This document shows positions 56,973 to 64,000 of a stretch of DNA of 64,000 nt, one piece after another. The stretch's first letter is position 1. Each line of letters starts with the position of its first letter. The translations under genes were made by a program, and so were the position numbers. Source of the stretch: Desulfolucanica intricata (GTDB lineage Bacteria > Bacillota > Desulfotomaculia > Desulfotomaculales > Desulfofarciminaceae); the NCBI RefSeq assembly GCF_001592105.1, contig NZ_BCWE01000006.1:1-64000 (forward strand), read 5' to 3'. The notes beneath the pieces were generated by a model. The model was not told the origin of the DNA and did not search any database. It saw only the letters and a list, made by a program, of their open reading frames with translations.

Positions 56973-59243
56973 ATGCTGCAATTAAAAAGCCGTATAAAAT
57001 GTGAAATAGTGGGGATCGTTTTAATAGCCTTGGGCGTTTTAGCTATGATAAGTCTCTTATATCCTTCAATCGGCATAGTAGGATATTTAATGGAAGTATT
57101 TCTTAAGGCTGCCGTGGGTGAGGCTCGTTTTCTTTTTCCTTTAATATTAGGAATTGTAGGCTTTAAACTAATCAGAAAACCTTTCAAAGTTAAAAAAAGT
57201 ACTAAAATTTATGGAATTATTTTAATGTTTACTGTAATATTAGCCTTTTTGCATATGCAATTGGCTCCAAGAGGCTATTTTGAGTTAGGATTTAAAGGTG
57301 TCGGTGGCGGCCTTATTGGTGCTGTAATGATTTTTCTAATGACTAAATCCTTTGGGACGATAGGGGCATATATTATTCTATCAACTTTACTTTTGGTAGC
57401 TTTAATGTTAATCACAAATCTTTCTTTAATTACTCTACTGAAAAATGTTTGGGTAAAAAGCAAATTATATATAAAAAAAACTAAGCAATTAATTATTAAC
57501 TTTTTATATGAAGAAATAGATGAGGAAGTTGAAGAACACGAAATATTTAAAACCACCAAAATAATAAAATTTCCTAAGCAAACAAATAAATATCAGGATG
57601 AGGGTAATGTGAGTGCTGACAATAATTTGACTGATGAAGAAGAAAAGACTGAACCTTTAGAATTGAGTCCGGCTCTAAATCTGGATTTTAATCAGGATGG
57701 AGATGGGCAGGAGAAGCAAGCTGCTGAGCAGCAAAAAACTGTCTCTTTTCAAAAAAACCAGGTTATAAATGGAGAGCAATTAACTTTATCCTTTAGAGAG
57801 CAAACAGGTAATTTTTTGTTACCACCGTTAGAGCTTTTACAACAACCTTCAAAAATAAAGAATAATAAGGTTAATAAAGATATATCAAATAATGTTAAAA
57901 TCCTGGAGGAAACTCTTGGCAGTTTTGGTGTAAGGGCCAGGGTAACCCAGGTATCCAGGGGGCCTGCTATAACACGTTACGAGATTCAGCCGCCTCCCGG
58001 AATTAAAGTCAGCCGGATTGTAGGTTTGGCAGATGATATTGCCTTAAGTATGGCTGCCCCTGATGTGCGTATTGAGGCTCCTATTCCCGGAAAGGCAGCG
58101 GTGGGAATCGAAGTTCCGAACAAAGAAATTTCCAGGGTGTATTTACGAGAATTGCTGGAAACCCGTGACTTTCAGCAATCTACCTCCCGACTTACGGTCT
58201 CTTTGGGAAAAGATATCGCCGGTAATCCGATTGTTGCAGATTTGAGTAAGATGCCGCATTTACTAATTGCAGGGGCCACCGGTTCAGGAAAAAGTGTGTG
58301 TATGAATACCCTTATAGCAAGTATTCTTTTTAAGGCTTCTCCTGAGGAAGTTAAATTTTTAATTATTGATCCTAAAATGGTTGAACTTACTACTTATAAT
58401 GGGGTTCCTCATCTGGTATCACCAATAGTGACTGACCCCAAAAAAGCTGCTACTGCACTGCGCTGGGCAGTTAAGGAAATGGAGAGTCGTTATAAGCTTT
58501 TTGCCGCAGAAGGAGTAAAGGATATCCTGAGGTACAATAAGCTTTTGCAAAGTCGTAAAGACGTAAAAGAAAATAATAAAACGTTACCACTAATAGTTAT
58601 TTTAATTGATGAGTTAGCCGATTTAATGATGGTAGCCCCGGCTGATGTAGAAGATGCTATTTGTCGTTTGGCGCAGATGGCCCGGGCTGCAGGTATACAT
58701 TTAGTTGTGGCCACTCAAAGACCGTCAGTGGATGTGATAACCGGGTTAATTAAAGCCAATATACCTTCTCGTATTTCATTTGCTGTATCATCACAAATTG
58801 ATTCCCGGACTATTTTAGATATGAGCGGGGCGGAAAAACTTTTAGGCAAGGGGGACATGCTCTTTTTTCCCATCGGTGCTTCTAAACCTATAAGGGTTCA
58901 AGGTGCGTATTTATCCGATACTGAAGTTGAAAACCTGGTAAATTATCTTAAAAAGCAGTCAGCTCCTGTTTTTGTGGAGGATGTTGCCGAGGAAAGCGTT
59001 GGGGCAAACAGTGGAGTTGAGTTTGAAGATGAGTTATTACCCCGGGCTGTGGAAATATTTATTGAAAGCGGACAGGCTTCGATTTCTATGCTGCAGCGAA
59101 GGTTGCGTATAGGTTATGCAAGGGCAGCCAGGTTAATCGATATTATGGAACAAAAAGGTATTGTCGGACAGTTTGAAGGGAGTAAACCTAGGACTATTTT
59201 AATTAATGAGGAAGATTATCACCAGATGTTTAACTGCCGGTAA
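56973..59243 (+). CDS. spoIIIE: DNA translocase FtsK/SpoIIIE
   Basis: A 756-residue membrane-anchored DNA pump. Four N-terminal membrane segments (about 10-160), an acidic Gln/Glu-rich linker (about 180-290), and the motor domain with Walker A GATGSGKSVCMN and Walker B VILIDELADLMM follow, and a C-terminal gamma winged helix (ISMLQRRLRIGYARAARLID) reads DNA polarity sequences. It moves chromosomes at division and into the forespore. The nearest ribosome binding site, AAAGGAGGTG, is 30 bases before the ATG with a small hairpin between; no nearer start exists because an in-frame TAG precedes the ATG. Confidence 0.95.
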   Translation: MLQLKSRIKCEIVGIVLIALGVLAMISLLYPSIGIVGYLMEVFLKAAVGEARFLFPLILGIVGFKLIRKPFKVKKSTKIYGIILMFTVILAFLHMQLAPRGYFELGFKGVGGGLIGAVMIFLMTKSFGTIGAYIILSTLLLVALMLITNLSLITLLKNVWVKSKLYIKKTKQLIINFLYEEIDEEVEEHEIFKTTKIIKFPKQTNKYQDEGNVSADNNLTDEEEKTEPLELSPALNLDFNQDGDGQEKQAAEQQKTVSFQKNQVINGEQLTLSFREQTGNFLLPPLELLQQPSKIKNNKVNKDISNNVKILEETLGSFGVRARVTQVSRGPAITRYEIQPPPGIKVSRIVGLADDIALSMAAPDVRIEAPIPGKAAVGIEVPNKEISRVYLRELLETRDFQQSTSRLTVSLGKDIAGNPIVADLSKMPHLLIAGATGSGKSVCMNTLIASILFKASPEEVKFLIIDPKMVELTTYNGVPHLVSPIVTDPKKAATALRWAVKEMESRYKLFAAEGVKDILRYNKLLQSRKDVKENNKTLPLIVILIDELADLMMVAPADVEDAICRLAQMARAAGIHLVVATQRPSVDVITGLIKANIPSRISFAVSSQIDSRTILDMSGAEKLLGKGDMLFFPIGASKPIRVQGAYLSDTEVENLVNYLKKQSAPVFVEDVAEESVGANSGVEFEDELLPRAVEIFIESGQASISMLQRRLRIGYARAARLIDIMEQKGIVGQFEGSKPRTILINEEDYHQMFNCR

Positions 59244-59252
59244 AAACATGTT

Positions 59253-59282
59253 TTGACAATGGTGGATGAGATATGATAAAAT
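59253..59282 (+). promoter_or_regulatory. Promoter for mnmH-rodZ
   Basis: TTGACA and TAAAAT are separated by 18 bases. The -10 overlaps the ATG at 59273 that begins the longest open frame, so that ATG is probably not translated from this promoter. Confidence 0.6.
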
Positions 59283-59326
59283 TATCTGTTGAAATTTCCT
59301 TGATTCTTGAAATGGAAGTGTTAACA

Positions 59327-60394
59327 GTGTATAGAGAGATTGATATAGAAAAAGTTTTTACAGATTCTGATACAGTTTTGGTTGATGTGCGTTCTGAAAA
59401 TGAGTTCGCTGAAGATACTATTCCCGGTGCTGTAAACATCCCTCTTTTGAGCAACGAACACCGGACCATGGTTGGTACAGTATATAAGCAGGAAGGTCCG
59501 CAAATGGCCAGGCGTTTAGGTTTAGAGTTGGTGTCGCCTAAACTGCCCAAGATGGTAGATGATTTTGCAGCTGCTGCCAAAGATAGGGACGTAACGGTTT
59601 TTTGCTGGCGGGGTGGAGACCGGAGCCGATTTACCGCGTCTCTTTTGGCTAATATGGGATTTAAGGTGAAACGGGTGCTGGGAGGTTATAAAGCTTACCG
59701 GCGTGTGGTGCACAAGTATTTAGAGCAAGAGTGCCTGCCGCAAAAGGCAGTGGTTTTGCATGGCCTAACCGGAGTAGGTAAAACGGAGGTTATTGATGGA
59801 CTTAATAAAGAAGGGATCCCTGCTCTTGATTTAGAGGGTATGGCAGTCCACCGGGGGTCTGTTTATGGGAAGATTGGTCTGCCCCCTTCTCCCAGTCAGA
59901 AGCAATTTGAAAGTAGGATTTTTGAGTTTTTCCGCCGTCACGGTCAGCAGGGGGTTTTTGTAGTTGAATGTGAGAGCCGCCGTCTGGGCAAGTTGCTGGT
60001 CCCCAGCTCATTAATGACTACGATGCGCCGGGGCTATAGCATTTTATTATACGCTGATTTGGAGACCCGTGTGGAGCGTATTGAAAGAGTTTACACTGAT
60101 GGGCCGAATCATAACATTGAAGAACTTCAAGAGGCAACTGCTTCATTGTTAAAACGCTTAGGAAAAAATAAAACTGCTGAACTAAATGAAATGCTGGCCG
60201 CAAAAAAATTCAAAGAGGTCTTTAGATACTTATTGACAGATTATTATGATCCATTGTATAAATACCCTGAAGGGCCTGCTAAGGATTATGATTTATCAGT
60301 AAACACTGCTAAAGTAGAGGAAGCGGTAGCTAAAATTAAAAAATTTGTAATAAATTTGCCTGAATACCGGGGGATGAAGCAGGAGGTGGGGTAA
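59327..60394 (+). CDS. mnmH: tRNA 2-selenouridine synthase
   Basis: A roughly 355-residue protein replacing sulfur by selenium at the wobble uridine of certain tRNAs, via a geranylated intermediate, using selenophosphate. The rhodanese domain (about 1-125) has VLVDVRSENEF and the active-site FCWRGGDRS; a P-loop domain follows with HGLTGVGKTEV. GTG 59327 is chosen because GGAAG lies eight bases upstream and a promoter overlaps the farther ATG 59273; ATG 59312 is a third option. It implies selenophosphate synthesis elsewhere in the genome. Its stop overlaps the next ATG. Confidence 0.93.
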   Translation: MYREIDIEKVFTDSDTVLVDVRSENEFAEDTIPGAVNIPLLSNEHRTMVGTVYKQEGPQMARRLGLELVSPKLPKMVDDFAAAAKDRDVTVFCWRGGDRSRFTASLLANMGFKVKRVLGGYKAYRRVVHKYLEQECLPQKAVVLHGLTGVGKTEVIDGLNKEGIPALDLEGMAVHRGSVYGKIGLPPSPSQKQFESRIFEFFRRHGQQGVFVVECESRRLGKLLVPSSLMTTMRRGYSILLYADLETRVERIERVYTDGPNHNIEELQEATASLLKRLGKNKTAELNEMLAAKKFKEVFRYLLTDYYDPLYKYPEGPAKDYDLSVNTAKVEEAVAKIKKFVINLPEYRGMKQEVG

Positions 60395-61161
60395 TGGAAA
60401 TTGGTTCTATACTGAGACAAACCCGGGAAGCCAAGGGGTTATCTTTGCAGCAGGCCGAAGAAGAAACAAAAATTCGCCGCAAATATCTTGAAGCTTTGGA
60501 AAATGAAAAATTTGATGTTTTACCAGGCCCCGTTTATGTAAAGGCTTTCATCAAAACCTATGCCAAGTATTTGGGACTTAACGGTGAGGAACTGGTGGCC
60601 GGCTTGACCGGTCAAGCAGCGGAAGAGATTCCGGTTTTTATAAAAAAGGCAGAAAACACCTTAATGGATAGACCTGCTTTTACCTGGAAACCCCGGTATT
60701 GGCGTTATTTAGCGGCTATTTTTCTTGTGGGAGTAATAGCGCTATTCGGAGCTGCTTATAAGGAAAATAACAGCTTTTTGACAGAGCGCCGGACGGGAAC
60801 ACCGCAACAGTCAGAGCAGACTGACCGCGAGGATGTAAACCATAATAATATTGAGAACAATAATAAACAGTCTGCGGACAATAATACAACCACTGAAGAT
60901 GAGCAAGGGGTAAACTTAAGATTAAACGTTACTTCCGAACGATGCTGGATGCTGGTCAAGGTAGATGGAAATATAGCTTTTGAGGGTACTCTCCCAGCCG
61001 GTCAGTCCAAGGATTTTACCGCTCAGGAAGAAATATGGTTTAAACTTGGCAATACCGGTGCTGTACAGGTTGTGGTAAACGGTGAAAACCATGGTTATCT
61101 GGACAAGAATGCAACAATTAATGATTATACGGTAAATAAATCAGGCTTGCAGCAAGGATAA
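60394..61161 (+). CDS. rodZ: RodZ-like helix-turn-helix membrane protein
   Basis: A 255-residue single-span protein: an N-terminal Xre-type helix-turn-helix (IGSILRQTREAKGLSLQQAEEETKIRRKYLEALE region), a basic stretch, one membrane segment (about 108-124), an Asn/Gln/Glu-rich spacer and a C-terminal DUF4115 beta domain (CWMLVKVDGN to VVVNGENHGYL). RodZ links the MreB cytoskeleton to the membrane; the Bacillus counterpart ymfM is also near spoIIIE. The ATG overlaps the mnmH stop by one base. Confidence 0.88.
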   Translation: MEIGSILRQTREAKGLSLQQAEEETKIRRKYLEALENEKFDVLPGPVYVKAFIKTYAKYLGLNGEELVAGLTGQAAEEIPVFIKKAENTLMDRPAFTWKPRYWRYLAAIFLVGVIALFGAAYKENNSFLTERRTGTPQQSEQTDREDVNHNNIENNNKQSADNNTTTEDEQGVNLRLNVTSERCWMLVKVDGNIAFEGTLPAGQSKDFTAQEEIWFKLGNTGAVQVVVNGENHGYLDKNATINDYTVNKSGLQQG

Positions 61162-61166
61162 ATATA

Positions 61167-61188
61167 AACCCACCTCTGGTGGGTTTTT
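61167..61188. terminator. Convergent terminator between rodZ and the agr operon
   Basis: AAACCCACC pairs with GGTGGGTTT around TCT, followed by TTTT on the plus strand and TTTATATTT on the minus strand, so it can end both units. Confidence 0.85.
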
Positions 61189-61202
61189 GCGTGAAAAGAA
61201 TT

Positions 61203-61976
61203 TTATGAGTTATAAGGAATATTTAGTAGAGAAAAAATTGTCTTTGCGTTTAACCTGCTAATTAAAGCAGTATTTGGGGATTGCTGAAATCTAATCTCGT
61301 AAGCACGGTTACCAATAGGATTTATCTGACTGATATGTTTTAGATTAACAATGAAACTCTTATGTGACTGAAAAAATTGAGGAAAATCCAACTTGTTTTT
61401 TAAACTCATTAAGTTTTCTGTAGTTTCGTACTTATTGTCCTGGGTTAATATAATTGATTTATTGTTTTTTCGTTCTATCATAATAATTGAATCAACATCA
61501 ATGAAGGTAACGGAGGAGCCTGTCTTAATAAAAATCTTATCCCTTGAAGTAAGTATATTTTTGATTTCCGCCATTTGCTGCTGAGATTTTTCTTGTAAAT
61601 CATATATTTTCTTGAAGGTTTTTAGTAATCGGGACATGCGAACAGGTTTAACTATATAGTCAATAGCGGAAAGTTCAAAGGCATCTAAGGCGAATTCGTT
61701 ATGACCGGTAAGAAATATTATATATGGGTTATGACCTAACTCTATTACTCTGCTAACTGCTGTTCGACCGTCAATCTCCGGCATTTCAATGTCCACAAAT
61801 AAGATGTCAGGATCTGTATTTTTTACTAACTCAATTAATTCATTACCGTTAGCTACATCTCCAATCAACTCCACATTATCAATTTTAGATAGCAAGTCCT
61901 TTATATATTTTCTTGTACTGTTATCATCCTCGGCAACAGCTACTCTTAATTTTGTTTTTAACATGAATTTAACCAT
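61203..61976 (-). CDS. agrA: LytTR-family response regulator (AgrA-like)
   Basis: A 257-residue two-component regulator. The receiver domain (about 10-125) has acidic residues in VAEDDNS and the phosphoacceptor Asp62 in LFVDIEMPEIDG; the C-terminal LytTR DNA-binding domain (about 155-250) contains FIDVDSIIMIERKNNK and FFQSHKSFIVNL. The ATG overlaps the agrD stop as TAATG, indicating coupled translation and fixing the start. It is the last gene of the minus-strand agr operon and should respond to the upstream histidine kinase. Confidence 0.93.
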   Translation of the reverse strand: MVKFMLKTKLRVAVAEDDNSTRKYIKDLLSKIDNVELIGDVANGNELIELVKNTDPDILFVDIEMPEIDGRTAVSRVIELGHNPYIIFLTGHNEFALDAFELSAIDYIVKPVRMSRLLKTFKKIYDLQEKSQQQMAEIKNILTSRDKIFIKTGSSVTFIDVDSIIMIERKNNKSIILTQDNKYETTENLMSLKNKLDFPQFFQSHKSFIVNLKHISQINPIGNRAYEIRFQQSPNTALISRLNAKTIFSLLNIPYNS

Positions 61977-62122
61977 TAGGATCTAATTGTTTTCTTAAGT
62001 GATTCCGGTGCTTTCGGCTGGTATAGAGTCCAGAAACTGGCGGATTGTATTTCTGTAGCAGCGATAAAAGCAAAAACAGTAGCAATTAAACCAAATAATT
62101 TTTTGTTAAATTTTTTCAGCAT
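61976..62122 (-). CDS. agrD: AgrD-type cyclic autoinducer peptide precursor
   Basis: A 48-residue ORF, too short for usual cut-offs, with AAAGGAGG seven to eight bases before its ATG at 62122. It has the AgrD layout: an amphipathic basic leader (MLKKFNKKLFGLIATVFAF), a core SASFWTLYQPK, and a charged C-terminus (APESLKKTIRS) with the Pro and Glu expected for AgrB recognition. The position usually held by the ring-forming Cys is Ser29, so the mature signal would be a lactone rather than a thiolactone. It overlaps the end of agrB by 17 bases and the start of agrA by one. Ring boundaries are inferred. Confidence 0.85.
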   Translation of the reverse strand: MLKKFNKKLFGLIATVFAFIAATEIQSASFWTLYQPKAPESLKKTIRS

Positions 62123-62762
62123 GACCCAGACCTCCTTTCTTCAATTTCAATAAAAAATCAACTTGATTTATAAAGTAACAACCCAGAGGGGTTACCGTAA
62201 ATCCTTGCCATAATAATCCGGCAGTTGAGGCTAAAATAAAGGAGAACACTTTGGCATTTGGATAAAACAAAAGTATTGGAATACAAATAACAAAATGTGT
62301 AGTGATAATGGAAAACGAGAAAAATTTAAATCTCTTCTTTTCATAGTAAGTTGTTAAAGGCCTCTCTTCATTACCTGTGGGTATCCATAGTATACAAATA
62401 ATTAACAGGAAAAACGTGGCAGAGGTAACCATGGTAAGTACTGCTTGTGCAGTAATTAAAGGTTCTAAAGATTTTACCAGCATCCCAAGCAGGGAAAATA
62501 AAATCGTGCTGGTTATCAGACACCGGGTATAAGAACTACAATGGATCCCGCCGGAAAAACTTCTTAATAAGGCGCTAAAAACGACTAAGACCATGGTTTC
62601 ATAAAAAGTATCAAAATATAGAGAAACCAGTGAAATGGAAGCAAATTAAATTAAAGATCGAATCATAATTTCAATGCCATAAGTTATAGACTCATTCTGG
62701 TTTAGTTTTTCCGCATGTGAAGCTATGTAATTCCCAATACAGGTTGAAATACGGGTAATCAA
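62106..62762 (-). pseudogene. agrB: AgrB-type peptide-processing membrane protease, interrupted by an in-frame TAA
   Basis: A TTG at 62762, six bases after GGGGGG, opens a frame reading ITRISTCIGNYIASHAEKL, typical of AgrB N-termini. At codon 39 (62646-62648) there is TAA; the same frame then continues without interruption (FASISLVSLYFDTFYE) into the conserved LLRSFSGGIHCSSYTRC, where His and Cys seven apart are the catalytic pair, and through three or four membrane segments to 62106. AgrB cuts AgrD and closes the ring. Loss of the stop by one base change (TAA to TTA, Leu) would give a 218-residue protein. A shorter product from ATG 62594 (162 residues) lacks the N-terminus and has no ribosome binding site. 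Confidence 0.8.
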
Positions 62763-62773
62763 ATGATTCCCCC

Positions 62774-64000
62774 CTATGCAGGTAATATCACGATAAATTC
62801 CGTGCCACTATCTTTTTTACTATGCACAGCTATCTCTCCCTTATTTTTTTCAACAAGCTTCTTGACGGTGGTAAGTCCAAGGCCGTCATGTTTTGACTTA
62901 TCCTTTGATGAATAATTTTCTTCAAATATTTTCCCTAAATCATTTTCTGCTAAAATCGGTTCCGGATTGGATACTTTAAACATAAAAAACTTTTCAAAGC
63001 GGGAAATTTGGAAAAGTACTATTCGTTTCTTCTGCTCCAGATGTTCTACAGCTTCAATGGCGTTATCAATGAGATTTCCAAGGATGGTGACTAATTCATG
63101 AGGCTTAATTTTTATGCTGGCTAATGAAGCTTGCGCAGTTATTTGCAGACTGACCTTCTTTGAATTTGCCACAGCCTGTTTTGCTTTTAACAAAGCTGCA
63201 ACTGCGGAATGTTCTAAGCGGATTAATTCATTTAGTTCCTCGAAGTCATCCAGGACCGGATCCAGGTAAGCTACCGTTTCAGTCACGCCGCTGTTATGAC
63301 ACATGGTATATACTGTCTGAAGGTGGTTATGAAAATTATGCCTTTGTGCTCTATAGGATTCGAAAAGGTCGTCTACGCTTTTAAGATATGAGTTTTGAGC
63401 AATTATTAAAGCTTCATTCTCAGCCATTAAAAACAGTCGCCTTATTAAAATTACGGAGGAAATAAGACTCAGGGCTAAAAACAGGTTAAAGATAACCGGA
63501 TTTATTTCCATGATCCTATATATAAAGTGTGCCTTATTAAAAAAACTTGTAATATTAAAGAACGCTATAAAGAACATTTGTAAAAAGACAATTATAATCA
63601 AGGCCATGTTTGATTTTGATATAACTGCTGTGTCTAATTTTATTAAAAACCATTTCTTCTTTTGAGCTAAAGTACCTAAAACAGCAAAGGTAAACATATG
63701 TGGGTATCCGATAAAAGTTCGGGTGAATTGTCTTTTTAGGATATTTTCTATAGATAAGTTAAATATTGCTGCTAAAAGCGGTAGAAAAATACTTTCTAAA
63801 ATGCCGAGAGAAATAATTCCGAAAGCAGCAATTATAAATGATCTTACAAAATTGATTCTTAAGACAATTCGTAAGCTTATAGTTAAAACCATTAAGCCTA
63901 AAACGGTATGAAAGCCAAAAGGCAAATAAAAACGAAATACGGCCAGTATTAAGCTGTTAAGTATTCCTAATAGAATGATTTTTCCGAATTTTTCGCTTAC
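62774..64000 (-). CDS. agrC: AgrC-like sensor histidine kinase, 5'-partial
   Basis: The frame stays open to the window edge, 25 codons beyond the TTG at 63925, so the true start lies outside; at least 408 residues are visible. Several N-terminal membrane segments form a sensor, followed by a dimerisation helix with RAQRHNFHNHLQTVY (phospho-His of the SpoB/AgrC type), then an ATPase domain with NLIDNAIEAVEH (N box) and HDGLGLTTVKKLVEK (G2 box). It should bind the secreted peptide and phosphorylate AgrA. Its TAG stop is 11 bases before the agrB start; the order agrC-B-D-A differs from the B-D-C-A of Staphylococcus. Confidence 0.9.
   Translation of the reverse strand, partial: VSEKFGKIILLGILNSLILAVFRFYLPFGFHTVLGLMVLTISLRIVLRINFVRSFIIAAFGIISLGILESIFLPLLAAIFNLSIENILKRQFTRTFIGYPHMFTFAVLGTLAQKKKWFLIKLDTAVISKSNMALIIIVFLQMFFIAFFNITSFFNKAHFIYRIMEINPVIFNLFLALSLISSVILIRRLFLMAENEALIIAQNSYLKSVDDLFESYRAQRHNFHNHLQTVYTMCHNSGVTETVAYLDPVLDDFEELNELIRLEHSAVAALLKAKQAVANSKKVSLQITAQASLASIKIKPHELVTILGNLIDNAIEAVEHLEQKKRIVLFQISRFEKFFMFKVSNPEPILAENDLGKIFEENYSSKDKSKHDGLGLTTVKKLVEKNKGEIAVHSKKDSGTEFIVILPA

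Noticed and set aside
62646-62648. Recoded stop (selenocysteine or pyrrolysine) in agrB
   Set aside because: The codon is TAA, which is not used for either residue, even though the genome makes selenium-modified tRNA.

Overview
The window looks like a chromosomal housekeeping and sporulation segment from a low- to moderate-GC, endospore-forming Firmicute of the class Clostridia. The gene order (trmFO-xerC-hslVU-codY, rpsB-tsf-pyrH-frr, uppS-cdsA-dxr-rseP-ispG-proS, rimP-nusA-rnpM-ylxQ-infB-rbfA-nrnA-truB-ribF-rpsO-pnp, dapB-dpaAB-asd-dapG-dapA-rnj-tepA-ylzJ-spoIIIE) is the Bacillus/Clostridia pattern. Sporulation genes (yhbH, spoVR, dipicolinate synthase, spoIIIE), 2[4Fe-4S] ferredoxins, a selenouridine synthase and bacterial NHEJ genes suggest an anaerobe of the Peptococcaceae/Desulfotomaculum type. 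That placement is inference from gene content; no rRNA is present. No tRNA gene, CRISPR array, prophage or insertion sequence was recognised.

Layout. 1-4.8 kb: the end of yhbH, spoVR with a Cys-rich insert, a PflX-type radical SAM protein, a NadR-like P-loop protein, a cupin and a CGGC-like protein. 5.0-7.8 kb: end joining split into three proteins (Ku, ATP-dependent ligase, LigD-type polymerase). 7.9-16.3 kb: dprA, topA, trmFO, xerC, hslV, hslU, codY. 16.4-27.7 kb: rpsB to proS, covering translation, UMP kinase, undecaprenyl diphosphate and MEP isoprenoid synthesis, with an unannotated 55-residue ferredoxin. 27.9-39.6 kb: the rimP-nusA-infB operon through truB, ribF, a small two-gene pair, rpsO and pnp. 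39.7-45.6 kb: ylxY, dacF, an M16 peptidase, dut, ymxH and a Clp-fold SDH-family protein. 45.8-53.4 kb: lysine/dipicolinate synthesis and RNase J. 53.5-61.2 kb: a flavodoxin/ferredoxin protein, tepA, ylzJ, uppP, spoIIIE, mnmH and a RodZ-like gene.

61.2-64.0 kb (minus strand): an agr-type peptide quorum-sensing operon in the order agrC-agrB-agrD-agrA. Two parts are easily missed. The 48-codon agrD precursor has Ser where most such peptides have the ring-forming Cys. agrB carries an in-frame TAA at codon 39, while the same frame is open and AgrB-like on both sides, so the signal-processing protease looks broken or is made only in truncated form. This is the most notable finding.

Other points of interest: a decayed ORF with a 13-bp tandem duplication (54.7-54.9 kb), an 18-bp repeat expansion in infB, a likely CTG start for uppP, a leader hairpin before rpsB, a TA-like pair before rpsO, and a YlxY protein lacking the catalytic Asp motif.
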